Source: Bacteroidota bacterium (GTDB lineage: Bacteria > Bacteroidota > Bacteroidia > Bacteroidales > FEN-979). Taken from it: DNA of 64,000 bases. Each line of letters opens with the position of its first letter. The stretch's first letter is position 1. Of the stretch, positions 60,576 through 64,000 are shown piece after piece. The notes below the pieces were generated by a model. That model was not told where the DNA came from. It saw nothing but the letters and a program-made list of their open reading frames with translations, and did not search any database. The stretch lies in NCBI GenBank assembly GCA_026391805.1, contig JAPLDJ010000016.1, positions 124,001 to 188,000 of the forward strand. Reading direction: 5' to 3'. The position numbers were made by a program, and so were the translations under genes.

Positions 60576-62249
60576 TTATTGTTTAATTAATTTCACTGTT
60601 ACAATTTCTTTGTCAGTTTTTGCCTGAATAATATATATTCCAACCGGGAAATTGCTAATGTCTATTGTTGCAGTTTCACCTTTATTAGTGAATTTCCTAA
60701 ATATTTTCCCATCGATATTTACTATTTCAATTTGTGTTATACATTTAGTTTCAATTTTTAATATATCCGAAGCGGGGTTAGGATAAAAAGTAATCCAATT
60801 CGTACCCCCAGAAAACTCAAATATTGAATTATAAGTAGTATCTATTTCAAAAACACCAACTGTCGGTGCAATAGAGTCACGGGCTGTTCCCCAAAAATCG
60901 ACTTGAACATTTACAACAGGAATTGCTTTGCCAGCACATACTGATTGAGGTTGAAGTTTGAACCCAATGACATCTCCTCCGGTAACAGGATTGACCATAG
61001 AAGGATCATCAATGAAGTTTGATGGCGGCAAAGCAAATACCGGTAAAGTATTAACCCAATTGTTATTGGTGACTGTCCATGCTCCTATATTTCTGATAAT
61101 TGATGCGATTGGAGCAGAGAAAGCTATATTGTTTATAAATCTGCATCCCTGAGGTTGTATACCGGGTAATGGAATGCTGTCAATATTGATCACTTTATCT
61201 CTTAAATCCGAGAATACATTGTAGTAGATACCAGCATGGCTGTATGTATTACTGTCAGACGCATTGATGGGGTCGCGCCAAAACCTGATACCTGTCCGGC
61301 AACCGGCAATAATGTTGTTAGCAATCATAATACTATCCACATAATAATCGTTGGTGCTAAACCCCAGTTCGTTGGCCATGTAAATGGCATTGGCCCTGTT
61401 GTTCCCGTCGGGACGGTTCAATGAATCATTGGTGGTATAGATATAATTATTACGGACAATAATATTTCTTGATTTGCCTATCCCTAAATTTACAGAGAAG
61501 TTATCGAATATTTCATTATTCTCTACAATGCAGTCAAGGCAACCGATAACGTAGATCGCCTCACCCCATGTTCTTGAAACCTTATTATTTCTAATTACTA
61601 GGTTTCTAGATTGAATTGTACAGGTAGTATCACATCCGCAGGCAATTCCCTCAAACCAGCCACCATTGCAATTGGGGTTACACAAAACGGCAAATTCGTT
61701 GTAAAGAACATTATTCCTGAAGATGCAGTTTTCAATCGTGTCATTATTCCCCCAACCTCTCACTATTCCCCCCTTCGAATTATAAACTTCGCAACCGGAA
61801 ATATTCAGGTTGTTAACTGCAGCATAATAGAACCCATATCCCGGCGAATTGATGATCTTAATTCCTTTGATCGTATAATTATGCTTCCAAACTGAAACCA
61901 TCGCCTGATACAGGTTAATTCCCGATAATGTGCCATCCAGAATAACAGTTTCATTATTATAGGGCATGACGGTAATCTTTTGATTTGCCGATCCATTGTT
62001 TCCATTCACGCTTTGCCGCGTAATGTATGTGCCTCCACGCAGGGAAATGGTATCTCCCGGATTAGCTGCCCACGAAGCCTTTGACAAACTTCGGAAGGGA
62101 TTTACAATAGTTCCGTTTCCAGTGGTATCATTTCCCGTGACAGATACAAATATTCCGGCAAAAGAAACAGAGGATAATATACAAATCAGTAAAACGGATA
62201 ATGCCGTTCTATGACTTAATGTTTGATAAATATTTGATGTATCCATCAT
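60576..62249 (-). CDS. Secreted parallel beta-helix protein with T9SS sorting domain
   Basis: 557 residues. Signal peptide to about 31 (SSVSFAGIF). Right-handed beta-helix of the pectate-lyase/PbH1 type from about 35 to 400: repeated short units such as GYGFYYAAVNNLNISGCEVYN, NDTIENCIFRNNVLYN, DCIVENNEIFDNFS and RNIIVRNNYIYTT. C-terminal T9SS type A sorting domain (TFYPNPASDILKIET, FPVGIYIIQAKTDKEIVTVKLIKQ split). Likely a secreted polysaccharide lyase-like or adhesin protein. It begins 30 bases after an attC, an unusually large gene for an integron cassette. Confidence 0.9.
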   Translation of the reverse strand: MMDTSNIYQTLSHRTALSVLLICILSSVSFAGIFVSVTGNDTTGNGTIVNPFRSLSKASWAANPGDTISLRGGTYITRQSVNGNNGSANQKITVMPYNNETVILDGTLSGINLYQAMVSVWKHNYTIKGIKIINSPGYGFYYAAVNNLNISGCEVYNSKGGIVRGWGNNDTIENCIFRNNVLYNEFAVLCNPNCNGGWFEGIACGCDTTCTIQSRNLVIRNNKVSRTWGEAIYVIGCLDCIVENNEIFDNFSVNLGIGKSRNIIVRNNYIYTTNDSLNRPDGNNRANAIYMANELGFSTNDYYVDSIMIANNIIAGCRTGIRFWRDPINASDSNTYSHAGIYYNVFSDLRDKVINIDSIPLPGIQPQGCRFINNIAFSAPIASIIRNIGAWTVTNNNWVNTLPVFALPPSNFIDDPSMVNPVTGGDVIGFKLQPQSVCAGKAIPVVNVQVDFWGTARDSIAPTVGVFEIDTTYNSIFEFSGGTNWITFYPNPASDILKIETKCITQIEIVNIDGKIFRKFTNKGETATIDISNFPVGIYIIQAKTDKEIVTVKLIKQ

Positions 62250-62273
62250 ATATTCGCTGTGAGTTTGCCTTGT

Positions 62274-62404
62274 GCATAACGCCCCGCCGGCAGCCCCAGG
62301 CCGGGTTTAGCAGAATTTAAGTTTGTTTATGTTTGCATGTTTATTAGATCCAATCAACTTTCTTAACCAACTGCCCCGGCTTGTCGGCTGCCGGCTTGTT
62401 AGGC
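62274..62404 (-). repeat. attC recombination site of an integron cassette
   Basis: 131 bases. In minus orientation: inverse core GCCTAAC (62398-62404), 2 bases, arm GCCGGCAGCC (62386-62395), inner arm GCCGGG (62375-62380), central part with GTTTATTAGATC (plus strand near 62338-62350), inner arm CCCGGC (62300-62305), arm GGCTGCCGGC (62286-62295), 5 bases, core GTTATGC (62274-62280). Starts 8 bases after the stop of the upstream gene; the next gene starts 25 bases beyond its end. Confidence 0.85.
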
Positions 62405-62411
62405 ACAGATT

Positions 62412-63119
62412 TTAATCATAAATTTCGTATTTTGGAATATGGATATTCGCTAAATTTAGAAGAAACATGCATGTTTTGTAAAAATTCTCTTCACTTCCAG
62501 GAGTATACCTGATTGTTATATGGTATTGATTTTGGGTAACACCTTCAAGTATCCATGATGAAGAATCTTCTAAATCATTTACACCTTTTTGCAAATTCCA
62601 AAACTTGCAAGCATTTAAGATTTGGATAAATTTTTCCCAATTTTTCAGCGGAACATGCACCGTGCCTTGATCATATACTCTTACGGGGTTATAGATTCCA
62701 TTACCACTTGATTTTGACCAGAAAAGATTGATAGAATTCGAATCCTTTTCAATTCTGATAACAATAGATTCATGAATCGACCTTAGCCAAGTGAATCGAT
62801 AGACATCTTTTTTGAATTTTACATTATAAAGTAAAGGTTCTTTCATTTGAAAGAGAAAATTGGAGAATTGTAATAACTCTGTACTATCTACGCTGTTTGG
62901 TATAATAAACGGAATATTTGTTCCAGAGGTGTCTCCTACTAAATGGTGTAACACCACCTTTGGTAACAATGCTGGAGGGCAGTACGGCACGGTCTTTTCA
63001 AGGGGTACGTTTTTACCGTCCACTTTTATAGTGGAATCAACGTACAATCTTTGTCCTTGAGCGAACCCAAAGGAGTTTATGAAGATGCTAAAAACTAATT
63101 GTAAAAGAATTGTTCTCAT
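62412..63119 (-). CDS. Secreted protein of unknown function, cassette gene
   Basis: 235 residues. Signal peptide MRTILLQLVFSIFINSFGFAQG. Mature part is beta-rich: DGKNVPLEKTVPYCPPALLPKVVLHHLVGD, YRFTWLRSIHESIVIRIEKDSNSINLFWSKSSGNG, NQYHITIRYTPGSEENFYKTCMFLLNLANI. No family recognised, no sorting domain. The start is 11 bases after a cassette end (GTTAGGCACA) and the stop is 8 bases before an attC whose inverse core is the exact complement of that end. Confidence 0.75.
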   Translation of the reverse strand: MRTILLQLVFSIFINSFGFAQGQRLYVDSTIKVDGKNVPLEKTVPYCPPALLPKVVLHHLVGDTSGTNIPFIIPNSVDSTELLQFSNFLFQMKEPLLYNVKFKKDVYRFTWLRSIHESIVIRIEKDSNSINLFWSKSSGNGIYNPVRVYDQGTVHVPLKNWEKFIQILNACKFWNLQKGVNDLEDSSSWILEGVTQNQYHITIRYTPGSEENFYKTCMFLLNLANIHIPKYEIYD

Positions 63120-63129
63120 TAAAATTTGT

Positions 63130-63136
63130 GCCTAAC
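63130..63136 (-). repeat. Cassette junction core GTTAGGC
   Basis: A perfect GTTRRRY core on the minus strand that starts the cassette carrying the 62412-63119 gene. The rest of the preceding attC is replaced by composite repeat. Confidence 0.75.
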
Positions 63137-63177
63137 GACTTTGTAAACTTATATGTTGAGTTTATTTTAACAATTAC

Positions 63178-63337
63178 TTAACCCCCTCCACAATCCTTAT
63201 CTCCTCCTCCGTCATGTACGGGCGGGTTCCGGACCCGCCCCTTCCCCATTTGCTTTTTCCCGCCCGGTATTTATAGCAGAATTATAAATTCTGCTATGTT
63301 CAGAGCAGTCCCGGATTTCCGGGGCCACTCAGTGGGG
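63178..63337 (-). repeat. Longest composite repeat: coding-derived box, palindrome A, hairpins B and C
   Basis: Coding-derived box (minus strand MTEEEIRIVEGVK and stop, 63178-63216), palindrome A arms GGGCGGG/CCCGCCC (63220-63240), a spacer with CTTTTTCCCGCCC, hairpin B AGCAGAATTATAAATTCTGCT (63275-63295), hairpin C GAGCAGTCCCGGATTTCCGGGGCC (about 63303-63327). No gene in 63120-63398. Confidence 0.85.
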
Positions 63338-63398
63338 TATTTCATGGTTATGAATAATTACTTTTGATAAGCACAAATACTTTTTTTCAGGAAAGCTT

Positions 63399-64000
63399 TC
63401 AATTGAAGATGTATCCTGCTTTGACGAGTTTCCAGGCATAAGATCCTGTCATGTCATGGATAATCACAGAATAACACCCGTCCGGTATATTCGTCATATC
63501 AACAATAGTATTCGGGGTGCCTGCCTCTGATTGAAAGACCTCTTGTCCGAGTACATTAATGATTCTGATCCTATAGTTTTTGTTATTTGCCTTCCATGAG
63601 CTGGGAACCTCAATTTTAACGAACTCTTTACAAGGATTTGGGTAAATTAAAGCGGTCAATTGACCATAGCTTCCATCAGTGATCCCGGTCATATCCAAAT
63701 TTTTGTAATAATAAAAGCTCCCGTATAGGGTTCCAGCCATAACATCCAGGTCGCCGTCCTTATCAAGGTCTCCGAATGCAGGCGAAGAGTAACCATCGGT
63801 ACTCGTTAATCCAAAAGGATTCTGCACAACAGTTGTAAAATTGGGTGAATGTGCTGTGCCGGTATTCTGAAAATAAAACAAACCACCATAGAGGCCCCCG
63901 GAAAGCACATCGAGGTCACCATCTTTATCCAGGTCACCAATGGTAGGAGCAGAATAGCCATCAATGCTGGTAAGCCCGAACGCCGGATTGACAGGAAGTT
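63399..64000 (-). CDS. Secreted FG-GAP/VCBS-repeat protein with T9SS sorting domain, C-terminal part
   Basis: The frame is open through the window end, so the N-terminus lies beyond 64000. Two tandem repeats of about 46 residues are visible, each with calcium-binding GDLDKDGDLDV preceded by FGLTS.DGYS.P and followed by LYG..FY(F/Y). A T9SS type A sorting domain closes the protein (LIYPNPCKEFVKIEV, VLGQEVFQ, YAWKLVKAGYIFN). Likely a beta-propeller surface or adhesion protein. It is the most upstream visible gene of the minus-strand right-hand region. Confidence 0.9.
   Translation of the reverse strand, partial: LPVNPAFGLTSIDGYSAPTIGDLDKDGDLDVLSGGLYGGLFYFQNTGTAHSPNFTTVVQNPFGLTSTDGYSSPAFGDLDKDGDLDVMAGTLYGSFYYYKNLDMTGITDGSYGQLTALIYPNPCKEFVKIEVPSSWKANNKNYRIRIINVLGQEVFQSEAGTPNTIVDMTNIPDGCYSVIIHDMTGSYAWKLVKAGYIFN

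Overview
The window looks like a chromosomal segment of an uncultured member of the Bacteroidota. Six proteins end in a Bacteroidota secretion-type tail: five recognisable type IX secretion (T9SS type A) sorting domains and one similar C-terminus. Many lipoproteins have a Cys followed by Lys or Ser. Several genes are preceded by the Bacteroidota promoter element TAnnTTTG, and Shine-Dalgarno sequences are mostly absent. DUF4251, FISUMP, GEVED and EFR1 families fit the same group. No rRNA, phage or plasmid backbone was seen. One tRNA, Lys(CTT), is present.

Layout. From 1 to 13.5 kb: the end of a secreted S8 protease, DUF4251 and EFR1 proteins, a YycJ-type metallo-hydrolase behind an outer membrane barrel, a two-gene UDP-xylose pathway (UDP-glucose dehydrogenase then UDP-glucuronate decarboxylase), an unknown Gly-rich protein, a large secreted TIM-barrel-like protein and peptidase E. 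From 13.6 to 20.5 kb: a membrane protein with a secreted HExxH protein, a mono-haem cytochrome lipoprotein, a stand-alone HD hydrolase of the ppGpp-hydrolase type, an ECF sigma factor coupled to a small membrane protein, and a DUF1295 protein. From 20.9 to 31.6 kb: a secreted class C beta-lactamase-like hydrolase, a TPR hybrid histidine kinase operon, an outer membrane barrel, and a secreted protein next to the scar of a deleted RHS-type gene. From 32 to 35.3 kb: a truncated pRiA4b ORF-3 gene and two tandem FISUMP lipoproteins. From 35.4 to 50.6 kb: tRNA-Lys, meaB, a phosphoesterase lipoprotein, an M16 peptidase, two giant secreted proteins and small genes.

From about 50.7 kb to the right edge the character changes. 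All genes lie on the minus strand, look more AT-rich, are mostly unrelated single-gene units (lipoproteins, toxin-antitoxin, FISUMP, lipocalin-like, HExxH peptidase, beta-helix), and are separated by structured repeats. Two of the separators (58942-59074 and 62274-62404) have the layout of integron attC recombination sites. The ends of the neighbouring cassettes are complementary to their own attC, which is the hallmark of excisable integron cassettes. I therefore read this part as a partly decayed integron cassette array with no integrase in view; reading direction places attI and intI, if they exist, beyond 64000.

The same segment also holds a REP-associated tyrosine transposase (RAYT) whose own coding sequence contains two REP palindromes, and several copies of a second hairpin family and of a coding-derived box.

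A separate genome-wide feature is a set of short tandem arrays with 7- or 8-base units of differing sequence. They sit at or just after stop codons, and one lies in frame inside meaB. Identifications are from reading motifs only; no database search was possible.
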